From Myxococcus hansupus (lineage in GTDB: Bacteria > Myxococcota > Myxococcia > Myxococcales > Myxococcaceae), in the NCBI RefSeq assembly GCF_000280925.3, contig NZ_CP012109.1, positions 3,492,501 through 3,556,500 on the forward strand: a stretch of 64,000 nt of DNA, in the 5' to 3' direction. Under the pieces are notes generated by a model. The model did no database searches and was not told the origin of the DNA. It was given only the letters and a program-made list of their open reading frames with translations. Within the stretch, counting starts at the first letter, position 1; each line of letters opens with the position of its first letter. The position numbers were made by a program, and so were the translations under genes. Below, piece by piece: positions 16,458 to 30,437 of this stretch.

Positions 16458-17306
16458 TCACCCGAAATGGAAGGGTGGCTCCAGCGGAAGCCCCGGGGGA
16501 TGGAGACGCTCCCCGGCGGTGAAGGGGTCCACGCCAGGAGGGTAGCAAACCTCCCAGAGCACCAGGCCGTGCGCGGGCGCCTTGAAGCCCTCCATGGCCA
16601 ACCCCGTCTCCAACGCCGCGCGCCAAGCCTCTTCGGGCAACAGCCCCGCGGCCACCTTCAACGCGCTCCCGATCAGATACCGGACCTGGTAGCGCGCGAA
16701 GCCCTCGCCACACAGCCGCGCCTCATAGAGGCCACCGCCCAGCGCATGCAGGGTGGCGGACTCCAACGTGCGGGGCTTGCGAGGACTGGACTTCTCGTGG
16801 AACGCGATGAAGTCCCGCGTCCCCTCGGCCGACCGCAGCAGCTCCGTCAGCCGCTCCGGCGTCACCGTGGCTCCTGCCTGGAGCAGCGGCTCCGCCGGAA
16901 CATCCAGCACATAGGGCGCCCACGCGGGATTCGCGATGCCGCCCAAGCGGAGCCGGTAGCGGTACTCCTTCCCAATCGCGCTCCACTGCGCATGGAAGGA
17001 ACCCGGCCGGCGCACCCCGCACAGCCCCAGCCCCGGGGGCAGTCGGGCAGGCAGTCGCTGCTCGAGCGACTCGGCGGAATCCCCCGGCTCCAGCCGGACG
17101 CTCACCACCTGCATGCGGGCGTGGACACCCCGGTCCGTCCGTCCCGACGGCATCAAGGTCGCGGGGACCCCCACGGAGCGGAGCGCCTCTTCCAGCGCGG
17201 ACTGCACGGTGGGTCCTTCCGGTTGCCGCTGGAAGCCCCGAAAGATTCCGCCGCGGTACCAGATCCACAGTGCGACAGGAATCCGCTTGGAAGTCGAGGG
17301 GAGCAC
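16458..17306 (-). CDS. truA: tRNA pseudouridine synthase A (TruA)
   Basis: A 282-residue pseudouridine synthase. TruA converts uridines 38-40 of the tRNA anticodon stem-loop. The catalytic aspartate is D58 in SGRTDRGVHA. Other family blocks are FRGFQRQP near the N-terminus, the Tyr-containing KEYRYRL and GEGFARYQVRYLIG. The start is uncertain: a GTG at 17306 gives a slightly long N-terminus, and initiation at a later codon is possible. It converges on the small ribbon-helix-helix gene and is divergent from the AgmX-like gene. Confidence 0.9.
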   Translation of the reverse strand: MLPSTSKRIPVALWIWYRGGIFRGFQRQPEGPTVQSALEEALRSVGVPATLMPSGRTDRGVHARMQVVSVRLEPGDSAESLEQRLPARLPPGLGLCGVRRPGSFHAQWSAIGKEYRYRLRLGGIANPAWAPYVLDVPAEPLLQAGATVTPERLTELLRSAEGTRDFIAFHEKSSPRKPRTLESATLHALGGGLYEARLCGEGFARYQVRYLIGSALKVAAGLLPEEAWRAALETGLAMEGFKAPAHGLVLWEVCYPPGVDPFTAGERLHPPGLPLEPPFHFG

Positions 17307-17350
17307 GCCGTTGCCTGAGTGTGGGGAAGCACGGGATACTCGCGCGCGGA

Positions 17351-18280
17351 ATGGTGGCCGGACAAGACCCTGCGGCGGACGTGGAAGGACAGTGGCTCTA
17401 CAAGCACGGAGACCTGGTGCTGGGGCCCGTCAGTGGCACCCTCATCGTGGAGAAGCTCACCACGGGTGAGCTGGCGCCCGAGACGTGGGTGGCGCTCGCG
17501 GGCGAACGCGACTTCCACCGGATGACGGAGGTGGATGCGTTCCGCGTCCACATCGCCCGGGCGGAGGCTGCCTCCCGCGTGGCCGCCGCCGTCGTCGTCG
17601 AGCGCGCCAAGTCGGCCAAGCGCCTGAAGGTCCTGGGCGGCGCCGCCGTGGCGGGCGTGCTGGTGCTGGGCGTCGTCGGCGTCCAGGTGGCGCGCAACGC
17701 CGCGGTCCACGGCTGGTTCGGCGGAGACGACCTCCCTCAAGACGACTTCGAGATGGGCGAAATCACCATCCGCGTGGCGCAGGCGCGCGCGGATGACGAG
17801 GAGCTCTTCGAGTACCCGGGGACGGGCGTGCGCCGTCCGGGCACGGGTGAGCCGGGCGCGAAGCCGGCCACGGGCAGCGGCGCTCCCGGCAGGGTGGCCA
17901 TGGCCTCCACCACGCGAGCGCCGGACCGGAAGCCGCCGCGTCCGGGCGGCAGCGTGAGCACGGAGCCGGACGGCATGGAGATGACGCAGCAGTTCGACCA
18001 GGACGCCATCAACAAGGTGGTGGCCAGCAACAAGTCGACGCTGTTCCGCTGCTTCAAGGAAGAGGCGGAGCGCAGCCCTGGCATCTACGCCAAGGTTCCC
18101 ATGGAGTTCGTCATCGGGAACGACGGCCGGGTCAGCAAGCTGTGGGTGGACAACCACCAGTTCAAGAAGGGTCCACTCTACGAGTGCCTTCTGTCCGAAA
18201 TGCAGAAGTGGCCGTTCCGCGCCTACGAGGGTGAGCGGGCCACCGTCGGCCTGTCGTTCACCATCGGCAAGCGGGGGTAG
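17351..18280 (+). CDS. AgmX/PglI C-terminal domain protein with GYF_2-like N-terminus
   Basis: A 309-residue, single-pass protein. Residues about 12-55 resemble a GYF_2 domain (WLYKHGDLVLGPVSG and LTTGELAPETWVA). A transmembrane helix lies near 96-115 (GGAAVAGVLVLGVVGV), then a proline/glycine-rich periplasmic linker. The C-terminal 95 residues are the TonB-like AgmX/PglI domain (NKSTLFRCFKEEAERSPG, MEFVIGNDGRVSKLWVDN, VGLSFTIGKRG). AgmX-type proteins take part in adventurous gliding motility of Myxococcus, and many paralogues exist. This one is not in a recognised glt cluster, so a motility role is only possible. The ATG at 17351 was chosen because upstream residues lack domain character. 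Confidence 0.8.
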   Translation: MVAGQDPAADVEGQWLYKHGDLVLGPVSGTLIVEKLTTGELAPETWVALAGERDFHRMTEVDAFRVHIARAEAASRVAAAVVVERAKSAKRLKVLGGAAVAGVLVLGVVGVQVARNAAVHGWFGGDDLPQDDFEMGEITIRVAQARADDEELFEYPGTGVRRPGTGEPGAKPATGSGAPGRVAMASTTRAPDRKPPRPGGSVSTEPDGMEMTQQFDQDAINKVVASNKSTLFRCFKEEAERSPGIYAKVPMEFVIGNDGRVSKLWVDNHQFKKGPLYECLLSEMQKWPFRAYEGERATVGLSFTIGKRG

Positions 18281-18325
18281 GGTCACTTTCTTGCCGGCAC
18301 CCCGGCCATGCCCGATACCGTGGGC

Positions 18326-18963
18326 ATGTCCGCCGCATCTGTTGCCGAGACCGATATCGCCAAGAAGGCGCTGAGCGTTCCCCCGGGGACCTTCCGTCAC
18401 ACCGTGCTGACGGCCGCCATGCGCTTCAAGTCCACCTGGGCCGAGCTGGGGAAGTTGCTCGTCCAGGTCCGTGACGGAGCCAAGTTCGAGGAGTGGGGCT
18501 ACCCCTCCTTCGAGACCTATTGCCTCAAGGAACTGCACATCAAGAAGCAGACCGCCTTGAAGCTCACGCGTTCCTTCAGCTTCCTCACCAAGCACGAGCC
18601 CGAAGAGGAGCTCTCCGCCCAGGAGTTCCCCAGCGCGCGCCCGCCTTCGAAGTCATTGAAGTGCTGGCGGACGCCGAGGAGCGGGGGCAGCTTTCGCCCA
18701 CGGAGTACAAGTCCCTGCGCGACAGCATCTGGAGCCCGGAGAAGAGCCCGACCGAACTGAAGAAGGAGTTCGCCGAGCGCTTCCCCCGTCCCCCGCCGGA
18801 GCCGCCGCCGGAGAGCGCCCAGGTGCGCAAGCTGGCGCAGATGGCCCGCAAGCTCGCCAGTGAGCTGTCGGGGAGTCGTCGGATTCCGAACGCAGTCGCC
18901 GAGCGGGCAGCCGCCCTGGCCGAAGACCTCGAGGACATCGCCTCGGGCGTGACGGACGCCTGA
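18326..18963 (+). pseudogene. Conserved hypothetical protein interrupted by a one-base frameshift
   Basis: The N-terminal half (about 100 residues) reads well in one frame, with FKSTWAELGKLLVQVRDG and FETYCLKELHIKKQTALKL, an HTH-like helical pattern. The rest continues in another frame as APAFEVIEVLADAEERGQLSP and ends at 18963 in DIASGVTDA. One extra C in or near the CCCC run at 18628-18631 gives a continuous 212-residue protein. The second half is rich in Pro/Glu and then helical. I do not recognise the family. It sits just upstream of clpX on the same strand. The break may be an artefact. Confidence 0.6.
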
Positions 18964-19185
18964 GTCGCTGTTACTGAACGCTGACCCGGGGTCGGGGCTG
19001 TACGCTCGGCAACGGGCCTGTACCGCCGGGCTTCCTGCCCGAAGGGGAGGGCCCTATAGTGGTTCAGGGTCCCAGGTAGGTGGGCCTGACGGCTGTTCGA
19101 GACGTGGGCAGGCCGTGCGGGTAGGGGAGCGGTGGACGGCGTAGGAGGCTCCGGGTTTCCGGAGCCGGCGAACTCGGAGGCGGCA

Positions 19186-20463
19186 GTGAAGAAGGAGCAC
19201 CACGTCAACCTGTCTTGTTCGTTCTGCGGCAAGTCGCAGCGCGAGGTCCGCAAGCTCATCGCGGGCCCGACGGTCTACATCTGCGACGAATGCATCAAGC
19301 TGTGTAACGACATCATCGCGGACGAGAACGAGCGCGAGGAGGGCAAGCCCCAGGTCAGCTTGCCGACGCCCTTGGAAATCAAGGCGTTCCTCGACGACTA
19401 CGTGATCGGACAGGACCAGGCGAAGAAGGTCCTCGCGGTGGCGGTGTACAACCACTACAAGCGCATCTATCAAAAGAAGCCGACCTCTCGGCCGCGTCCG
19501 GGCGTGAAGAGCCCCACCGGCGAGGAAGTGGAGCTGAGCAAGAGCAACATCCTGCTCATCGGTCCCACGGGAAGTGGCAAGACGCTGCTGGCGCAGTCGC
19601 TGGCGCGTTTCCTCAACGTGCCCTTCACCATCGCCGACGCCACCAGCCTCACCGAGGCCGGCTACGTGGGCGAGGACGTGGAGAACATCATCCAGAACCT
19701 CCTCCACAACGCCGACTACGACGTGGAGAAGGCCTCGCGCGGCATCGTCTACATCGACGAGATCGACAAGATCGCCCGCAAGGGTGACATGCCCAGCGCC
19801 ACCCGCGACGTGGGCGGCGAGGGCGTGCAGCAGGCCCTGCTGAAGATCATCGAAGGCACCCGGGCCAACGTCACGCCGCGCGGCGGGAAGAAGTACAACC
19901 AGCAGGAGTACGTCCAGGTCGACACGACGAACATCCTGTTCATCTGCGGCGGTGCCTTCCACGGCATCGACGGCGTCATCAAGCGCCGCGTGGGTGAGAA
20001 GGGCCTCGGCTTCGGCGCGAAGATCACCCACCGCGAGGAGCGCAGCGTGGGCGAGCTGCTGGCGCTGACCGAGCCGGAAGACCTCATGCGCTTCGGCATG
20101 ATTCCGGAGTTCATCGGCCGCCTGCCGATGATCGCCACGCTCAATGACCTGAAGGAAGAGGACCTGGTCATCATCCTCTCGCAGCCGAAGAACGCGCTGG
20201 TGAAGCAGTACCAGAAGCTCTTCGAGATGGAGAAGGTGAAGCTCACCTTCACCAAGGAAGCGCTGCGCGCCATCGCCCGCGAGGCGATGCGCCGTCACTC
20301 CGGAGCGCGCGGCCTGCGCGCCATCCTGGAGGACGCGATGCTGGAGATCATGTACGACGTGCCGTTCCGCGAGGGCGTCAAGGAGTGCAAGATCACCGAG
20401 CAGGTCATCACCAAGCACGAGGCGCCCCAGCTCGTCATGGAGAAGGAGAAGAAGACGGCCTAG
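19186..20463 (+). CDS. clpX: ATP-dependent Clp protease ATP-binding subunit ClpX
   Basis: A 425-residue AAA+ unfoldase that feeds substrates to ClpP. The zinc-binding domain is visible (CSFCGKSQ and CDECIKLC). The core has Walker A GPTGSGKT, Walker [12 protein letters not shown], the pore loop GYVGEDVEN and sensor-2 region SGARGLRAI. The start is taken at the GTG at 19186, with GGAGG five bases upstream and a family-typical [14 protein letters not shown]-terminus. An upstream in-frame GTG at 19132 would add 18 unrelated residues. clpP is not adjacent in this window. A strong terminator follows. Confidence 0.95.
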   Translation: MKKEHHVNLSCSFCGKSQREVRKLIAGPTVYICDECIKLCNDIIADENEREEGKPQVSLPTPLEIKAFLDDYVIGQDQAKKVLAVAVYNHYKRIYQKKPTSRPRPGVKSPTGEEVELSKSNILLIGPTGSGKTLLAQSLARFLNVPFTIADATSLTEAGYVGEDVENIIQNLLHNADYDVEKASRGIVYIDEIDKIARKGDMPSATRDVGGEGVQQALLKIIEGTRANVTPRGGKKYNQQEYVQVDTTNILFICGGAFHGIDGVIKRRVGEKGLGFGAKITHREERSVGELLALTEPEDLMRFGMIPEFIGRLPMIATLNDLKEEDLVIILSQPKNALVKQYQKLFEMEKVKLTFTKEALRAIAREAMRRHSGARGLRAILEDAMLEIMYDVPFREGVKECKITEQVITKHEAPQLVMEKEKKTA

Positions 20464-20491
20464 CGGCGTCTCGCTTCTCCAGGTGACTCGA

Positions 20492-20529
20492 GGCCCTGCT
20501 TCCCCCACGGGAGGCGGGGCCTTCGCTTT

Positions 20530-20530
<1 letters not shown>
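20492..20530. terminator. Bidirectional intrinsic terminator between convergent clpX and the kinase gene
   Basis: A 13-base stem (20492-20504 with 20509-20521, with G-U pairs) and a four-base loop CCAC are followed by TTCGCTTTT. It directly follows clpX and abuts the stop of the convergent kinase gene. Confidence 0.8.
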
Positions 20531-25823
<5,293 letters not shown>

Positions 25824-25957
25824 CGCTTCCACCCGTGTGCGAGGCGCGCACTCCCCGTTGAGGCGCAGGAGGGTAGCCGTGGCACACGGGCCTCGCAACA
25901 CAGGGCCCGCCGCGAAAGCCCGGTTGGCGGGAGTGGAGCGCGCCTCCCGGGTGTGCG

Positions 25958-27490
25958 ATGGATCGTGGCACCGTGCTGAGACCCTCGGACGTGACTGGCT
26001 TGGATGCACGAAGTGGCGCCAGTCGCGCGCTCGTCATTGGCAGTGGTTTCGGCGGACTGGCGGCGGCCATCCGGCTGGCGGCGCGAGGCTGGCGCGTTAC
26101 GGTGTTGGAGCGCCGGGACGGACCGGGCGGGCGGGCGAACGCCTTCCAGCAGGACGGCTTCACCTTCGACGCCGGGCCCACGGTGATTACGTGCCCACAT
26201 CTGCTGGAGGAGCTGTGGGCCCTGGCGGGGCAGCGGCTCGCGGACCATGTGGACCTCCGGCCCGTGGTCCCGCTGTACCGGATGCGGTTCTCGGATGGCT
26301 CGACGTTCGACTACCACTCGGACCGGGAGTCGATGCGCGAGTCCGTGCGCCGGCTGTCGCCTCGGGATGAGGCCGGCTTCCTGTCACTGTGTGCCCGCGT
26401 GGAGCGGATGTACGAGGCGGGGATTGGCCCGCTGATGAGCAGGCCGGTGCCGGATGCGCTGAGCCTCGCGTCCTTCACGCCCGCGCTGGTGCGGGACGAA
26501 GCGTTCCGGTCCATGTTCGGGCTGGTGTCGAAGCACATCCGGGACGAACGCCTTCAGCAGGCGCTGAGCTTCCATCCGCTGTTGATTGGCGGCAGCCCCT
26601 TCGCGGCGGCGAGCGCGGTGTACACGTCCATCCAATTCGTGGAGCGCCGCTGGGGCGCGTTCTTCCCGGTAGGCGGCACCGGTGCGCTGGTGCGCGCGAT
26701 GGTGACGCTGCTGGAGGTGCTGGGCGGCGAGGTCCGCTACGGCAGCGAGGTGACGGAGATCACCTTGGAGGGACGGAAGGCGACGGGGGTGCGACTGGGG
26801 GACGGCTCGGGGCTGACAGCGGACGCCGTGGTGTCGAACGCGGACGCGGCGTGGACGTACCGGTATCTGTTGCCGGGGCACGTGCGGAGGCACTGGACGG
26901 ACGAGCGCATCAACCGGGCGCGGTACTCCATGAGCGCGTTCCTCTGGTACTTCGGCACGCGGCGTCAGTACCCGGAGGTCGCGCACCACACGCTGCTGTT
27001 CGGCAAGGACTTCCGAGGCATGTTCTCGGGGCTCGAGGGGGCAGGGCAGCCGCTCGCGGATCCACTGCTGTACCTGCACCGGCCGACGGCGACGGACGCG
27101 GCGCTGGCTCCGCTGGGACACGATGCGTTCTATGTGCTTGCACCGGTGCCGCATCTGGGGACGGGCTCGGAATGGAAGCAGCGCGCCGAGTCTTTCCGGC
27201 GCGCACTGGAGGAGCGGTTGTCCCGGACCGTGCTGCCCGGTTTGAGCGCGGAGTTGGTGACGTCACGGATGGTGACGCCGGAGTACTTCCGCGACGAGCT
27301 GCGGTCCTTCCGAGGCTCCGCGTTCAGCTTCGCGCCGACGTTGATGCAGACGACGTTCCTTCGGGCACAGGCACGGAGCGAGGACGTGGACCGCCTCTAC
27401 ATGGTGGGGGCGGGGACGCACCCTGGCGCCGGTCTGCCCGCGGTGCTGTGCTCCGCGAAGATCGTGGACACGGTGATTCCTCGCGCGTAG
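25958..27490 (+). CDS. CrtI-type phytoene desaturase (CarC-like)
   Basis: A 510-residue FAD-dependent carotenoid desaturase. The dinucleotide-binding motif VIGSGFGGLAAAIRLA, the RDGPGGRANAF segment and the C-terminal signature MVGAGTHPGAGLPAVLCSAK are typical of CrtI enzymes that desaturate phytoene toward lycopene-type products. In Myxococcus xanthus a phytoene dehydrogenase gene, carC, lies apart from the main carotenoid operon and is light-induced. This solitary gene may be its counterpart, but that is inference. The start is uncertain between 25958 and in-frame codons up to about 25991, and no ribosome site decides. An intrinsic terminator follows. Confidence 0.9.
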   Translation: MDRGTVLRPSDVTGLDARSGASRALVIGSGFGGLAAAIRLAARGWRVTVLERRDGPGGRANAFQQDGFTFDAGPTVITCPHLLEELWALAGQRLADHVDLRPVVPLYRMRFSDGSTFDYHSDRESMRESVRRLSPRDEAGFLSLCARVERMYEAGIGPLMSRPVPDALSLASFTPALVRDEAFRSMFGLVSKHIRDERLQQALSFHPLLIGGSPFAAASAVYTSIQFVERRWGAFFPVGGTGALVRAMVTLLEVLGGEVRYGSEVTEITLEGRKATGVRLGDGSGLTADAVVSNADAAWTYRYLLPGHVRRHWTDERINRARYSMSAFLWYFGTRRQYPEVAHHTLLFGKDFRGMFSGLEGAGQPLADPLLYLHRPTATDAALAPLGHDAFYVLAPVPHLGTGSEWKQRAESFRRALEERLSRTVLPGLSAELVTSRMVTPEYFRDELRSFRGSAFSFAPTLMQTTFLRAQARSEDVDRLYMVGAGTHPGAGLPAVLCSAKIVDTVIPRA

Positions 27491-27520
27491 CGCTGTTCAA
27501 AAATACGCGCGGAATGAATG

Positions 27521-27543
27521 GCACAAGGCGTTGTGCTTTTATT
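27521..27543 (+). terminator. Intrinsic terminator after phytoene desaturase
   Basis: Perfect six-base arms GCACAA/TTGTGC around a GGCG loop (27521-27536) are followed by TTTTATT. It ends the desaturase transcript about 30 bases after its stop. Confidence 0.8.
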
Positions 27544-27593
27544 CGTAGGTTCATGCTAATCCTTGCTGCGCCGTGCCCAGCGAAAGGATTGTC

Positions 27594-27794
27594 ATGCGCA
27601 AGGGAATCCAGAAGTGGGTATTCGTCGTGGGAATTGCCGTCGGAGGCGTGTTGGGAACCATCCGCCCGAGCGAGGCCCAGGCCAGTAGCGATCGGTGTCC
27701 AGACATGTGTGCCGATGACAGTTGTACCTGCGTCTATCGGTGTTTCGGATTGGGCGCGCGTTGCATCTGTGAGGATGTTCCAACGTGCTTCTGA
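27594..27794 (+). CDS. Small secreted cysteine-rich peptide
   Basis: A 66-residue protein starting at 27594 after an AAAGGA ribosome site. Residues 1-30 form a signal peptide (KWVFVVGIAVGGVLG, then SEAQA). The mature peptide of about 36 residues contains eight cysteines (segments RCPDMC, CTC, YRC, RCIC and PTC), an even number compatible with four disulfides. It could be a compact disulfide-rich toxin or signal peptide, or a metal binder. No known family is recognised. It lies in an AT-richer island just after the desaturase terminator and is not linked to an obvious maturase. The lanthipeptide genes are 1.4 kb away on the other strand. Confidence 0.7.
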   Translation: MRKGIQKWVFVVGIAVGGVLGTIRPSEAQASSDRCPDMCADDSCTCVYRCFGLGARCICEDVPTCF

Positions 27795-28034
27795 GTCGAC
27801 GTGCACGCAGTGCGCAGTGAAGCACCCTGATTTCATTCGGGCGGGCCTCCCTGGTTGGGCGGCCCGTTCTTCATGGCGCGGTCACTCCCGGAGCCGGGGT
27901 GTGCCTCGACATCACTGTGAGCGCGGCATTCGTTCCCATGAAGGGGCGGGACGCCAGGCGTCCGAAGGTCGGCCGGCGGGCAGCTCGGTGCGGTGATGAG
28001 ACCGCGCGCGGCTCCGGCCGGGTATTCTCCCGGC

Positions 28035-28637
28035 ATGAGCACGAAGCGCCTCTCTGGACTCTGCCTCCTGCTGACGGCCTGCGCGACCACGCCGCGCGAG
28101 CCCACCTCTGTCGCGGAGGCGTACGCCCGTGCGCTCGAGGAGGGCCGCGTCGGGGATGCGTTCGCGCTGACCGTCGGTGGCCCCGAGGAGGAATCGGCGT
28201 TCCTGGAGCGCTACTCGGATGCTGAGGCCCGGACCGCGCGTGCGGCGGATGTTCGCGCGGGAGCCTCCGCGCTCGAGGCGCGAGCGCCGTCGCTCACGGT
28301 GGCGCAGAGTCCCCAGGGGTGGCGCGTGGTCGAGGCCCGGCCCGCGGACGTGCCGCGTGCCGCGCTCCGGCTCTTTATCGACCGGGTGGAGGCGCGCGAC
28401 TGGAAGTCGGCTTGGAGCCAGCTCGCGGGCACTCTACGGGCACGCTACACGCCGGAGCGGCTGAAGGAGGACTTCGAGCGCGAGCCGCTGGCGAAGGAGC
28501 GCCTCCGCCGCGCACGGCTCGCGCTCAACACCCACGTGCGTGTCGGCGCTGGCGAAGCCGTGTTTCCCCTGGGCGACGACCGCGCTGTCCGCCTGGTGCT
28601 CGAGGATGGTGAGTATCGAATCGCGGCGATCGAGTGA
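28035..28637 (+). CDS. Predicted lipoprotein of unknown function
   Basis: A 200-residue protein starting at 28035 (MSTKRLSGLCLLLTACATT) with lipobox LTAC (Cys17). The rest is alanine/arginine-rich, with two similar halves built around AYARALEEGRVGDAFAL and LFIDRVEARDWKSAW, which suggests a duplicated NTF2-like or DUF4878-like fold (tentative). No catalytic residues are visible. It ends 20 bases before the next gene's ATG, so the two may be co-transcribed. Confidence 0.7.
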   Translation: MSTKRLSGLCLLLTACATTPREPTSVAEAYARALEEGRVGDAFALTVGGPEEESAFLERYSDAEARTARAADVRAGASALEARAPSLTVAQSPQGWRVVEARPADVPRAALRLFIDRVEARDWKSAWSQLAGTLRARYTPERLKEDFEREPLAKERLRRARLALNTHVRVGAGEAVFPLGDDRAVRLVLEDGEYRIAAIE

Positions 28638-28657
28638 CACGAGACGGGGCAGGACAC

Positions 28658-29146
28658 ATGTTGAACTTCGACGATCCAAAGTGGAAAGAACTCAGCGGCG
28701 GTTACCGGATTCCGTACGACGCCTCCGTGGCCTTGCGCGAGTTGGAGGCGGGAGAAGACGCCTGGGATGAGCTCTGGCAGGAGTTGCACCATCAAGGCGA
28801 CGTGGGCGAGGCCTCCTATGCGGCCGTTCCTCACCTCGTGCGAATCGCCAGTGCAGCGCCCCAGATAGACAAGAACCTCTTCAGCCTGGTCGCCACCATT
28901 GAAATCGAGCGTCACCGGGGCTTGAACCCGCCGCTCCCCGACTGGTGTCAGGCGGCGTACGCGAAGGCCTGGGCCGAGCTGATCGAATTGGCGTTGAGGG
29001 ACATCCGGCACGCGACCGAGCCATTCGACGTTCAGTCCTTGCTCGGCGTCATCGCTCTCGCCAGAGGGCAGCGGAACCTGGGGGAGTTGCTTGCGTTGAC
29101 GGAACCCTCTGAACTGGAGGACCTCTTCGCTCGGTTCCGCGAGTAG
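28658..29146 (+). CDS. Conserved hypothetical protein, immunity-like in character (unassigned)
   Basis: A 162-residue soluble protein from the ATG at 28658, with AGGA nine bases upstream. Characteristic stretches are WKELSGGYRIPYDAS, WDELWQELHHQGDVGEASYAAVPHLVRIA and IEIERHRGL. Proteins with this helical, Trp/His-rich look recur in actinobacteria and myxobacteria without known function. Some toxin-immunity proteins look similar, but no toxin is nearby. It converges on the LanC-like gene. Confidence 0.6.
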   Translation: MLNFDDPKWKELSGGYRIPYDASVALRELEAGEDAWDELWQELHHQGDVGEASYAAVPHLVRIASAAPQIDKNLFSLVATIEIERHRGLNPPLPDWCQAAYAKAWAELIELALRDIRHATEPFDVQSLLGVIALARGQRNLGELLALTEPSELEDLFARFRE

Positions 29147-29170
29147 CGTGGCTCGGGCAGCGGCGCGCCC

Positions 29171-30436
29171 TCATTCCAACGCCAGGATACTTGGGAGCGC
29201 CTCGGGCGCCGCGAGGCGGAGCAGCGTGTAGCCCACGCCGCTGATTCCAGGAAAGAATCGCGGGTCGAGGGCCCCCTGGAACTTCGATGCGAAGACGAAG
29301 CCCCGGCGGCCCTCGGCGCGGTCGAGGGCTTCGCTGGCGAGCTGATGTGCCGCTGCTTGCGTTCCTGGGTCGCTCAGGCGGGCCCCCGCGAAGAGCAGCG
29401 CGTCGACGCGGCCGAAGTTCCCACAGCAGACGTCGTCAACGAGGCTCAGCTCGGCGCTGGCCGTTCGCGCAATCGCGAGTGGAAGTTCCGCCCGGACCTC
29501 GGCGGTATCGAACACCGTCAATCCACCACAGCGTGCGATGAGCAGGCCGGGAGCCCCCTTGCACCAACTGTTGAGGAAGCGCGGCTCCTCTGCGTGAAGG
29601 TAGCTCCAGTCCCGCCGCGCGGCATCGAACAGGCGGCGTTCATTCTCCATGGCTTCGACCGCGGCCGTGAGGAACGCTGGTGTGCCGGTACTCGCATGGA
29701 GGCGCAGCAGGGCGTACTCGATGCCCGCCGTACCGTGGCAGAAGCCTCCCATGGGAGAAGCACCCGCGTGCGCCCACGCCCGAAAGCCCTCGGCCACGTC
29801 AACGCGGCGGTCAAGAAGCCGCTGGCCACACAGAATGGCGAGCTCCAAGGGCGTGCGTCCCTGCGCGTTGGCACTGGGGCGCCGCTCATGGAGGGCCAGG
29901 AGGGCGAGCAGTGTCCCCGCGCAGCCGAGCATGACGTCCAGCGCTTCGTCGTTGGCGATCCGCTCCGCCGTGACGAGGCCTGAAATCTGGTGCGCGGTCT
30001 CGTGGAACGAGGGTTCGTCGAGCAAATCCCCGGCGCGGACCAACCCGTAAATCATCGAGCCCAGCCCGGACAGTCCTCCGAGGTCGAGCTGAACACGCGC
30101 AGCCCTCTCGGTATCGGTCACGAGCTGCTCCACCTCGCGTTGCAGGGGGCGCAGGGTTTCTCGACTGAGTTCGCCATACGCGGCGTCCCCGGTCACCCGC
30201 GCGAGGCCCGCGAGGAACAGGGCCACCCCGAGCGAGCCCGCGAACATCGTCGTCGGAAGGGGCGTCCATACGAGCTGGCCGGCCCGCTCGGCGGGCCCTC
30301 GCCAATAGACGGACCCGTCCTTGGCCCGGGCCGCCATCTTGAGGAGCGCCTGACCCAGGGTTTCGGCCGTCTCGCGGAAGTCCTCGGGCGGCCGGCAACC
30401 GCGCTGCTGCCGATGTGCGGCTTCGTCGGGCGACAT
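29171..30436 (-). CDS. Stand-alone LanC-like lanthionine cyclase with Cys-Cys-Gly zinc motif
   Basis: A 421-residue alpha-toroid protein of the LanC/LanM-cyclase family. The barrel motifs are SLGVALFLAGL, GGLSGLGSMIYGL, GGFCHGTAGIEYALL (H234), SWCKGAPG (C292) and VCCGNFG (C337, C338). In NisC the zinc ligands are Cys, Cys and His. Here the Cys-His-Gly motif is Cys-Cys-Gly, giving three Cys ligands, as reported for the promiscuous cyclase domain of ProcM. No dehydratase domain is attached. Its ATG lies one base after the lanM stop, so translation is coupled. It probably cyclises, or assists cyclisation of, the same precursor. Confidence 0.85.
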   Translation of the reverse strand: MSPDEAAHRQQRGCRPPEDFRETAETLGQALLKMAARAKDGSVYWRGPAERAGQLVWTPLPTTMFAGSLGVALFLAGLARVTGDAAYGELSRETLRPLQREVEQLVTDTERAARVQLDLGGLSGLGSMIYGLVRAGDLLDEPSFHETAHQISGLVTAERIANDEALDVMLGCAGTLLALLALHERRPSANAQGRTPLELAILCGQRLLDRRVDVAEGFRAWAHAGASPMGGFCHGTAGIEYALLRLHASTGTPAFLTAAVEAMENERRLFDAARRDWSYLHAEEPRFLNSWCKGAPGLLIARCGGLTVFDTAEVRAELPLAIARTASAELSLVDDVCCGNFGRVDALLFAGARLSDPGTQAAAHQLASEALDRAEGRRGFVFASKFQGALDPRFFPGISGVGYTLLRLAAPEALPSILALE

Positions 30437-30437
30437 G

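Noticed and set aside
27514-27536. Sigma-54 promoter-like TGGCAC ... TTGTGC before the Cys-rich peptide gene
   Set aside because: Spacing is one base too long and the -12 GC is missing. The same bases form a clear terminator hairpin with a T-run.
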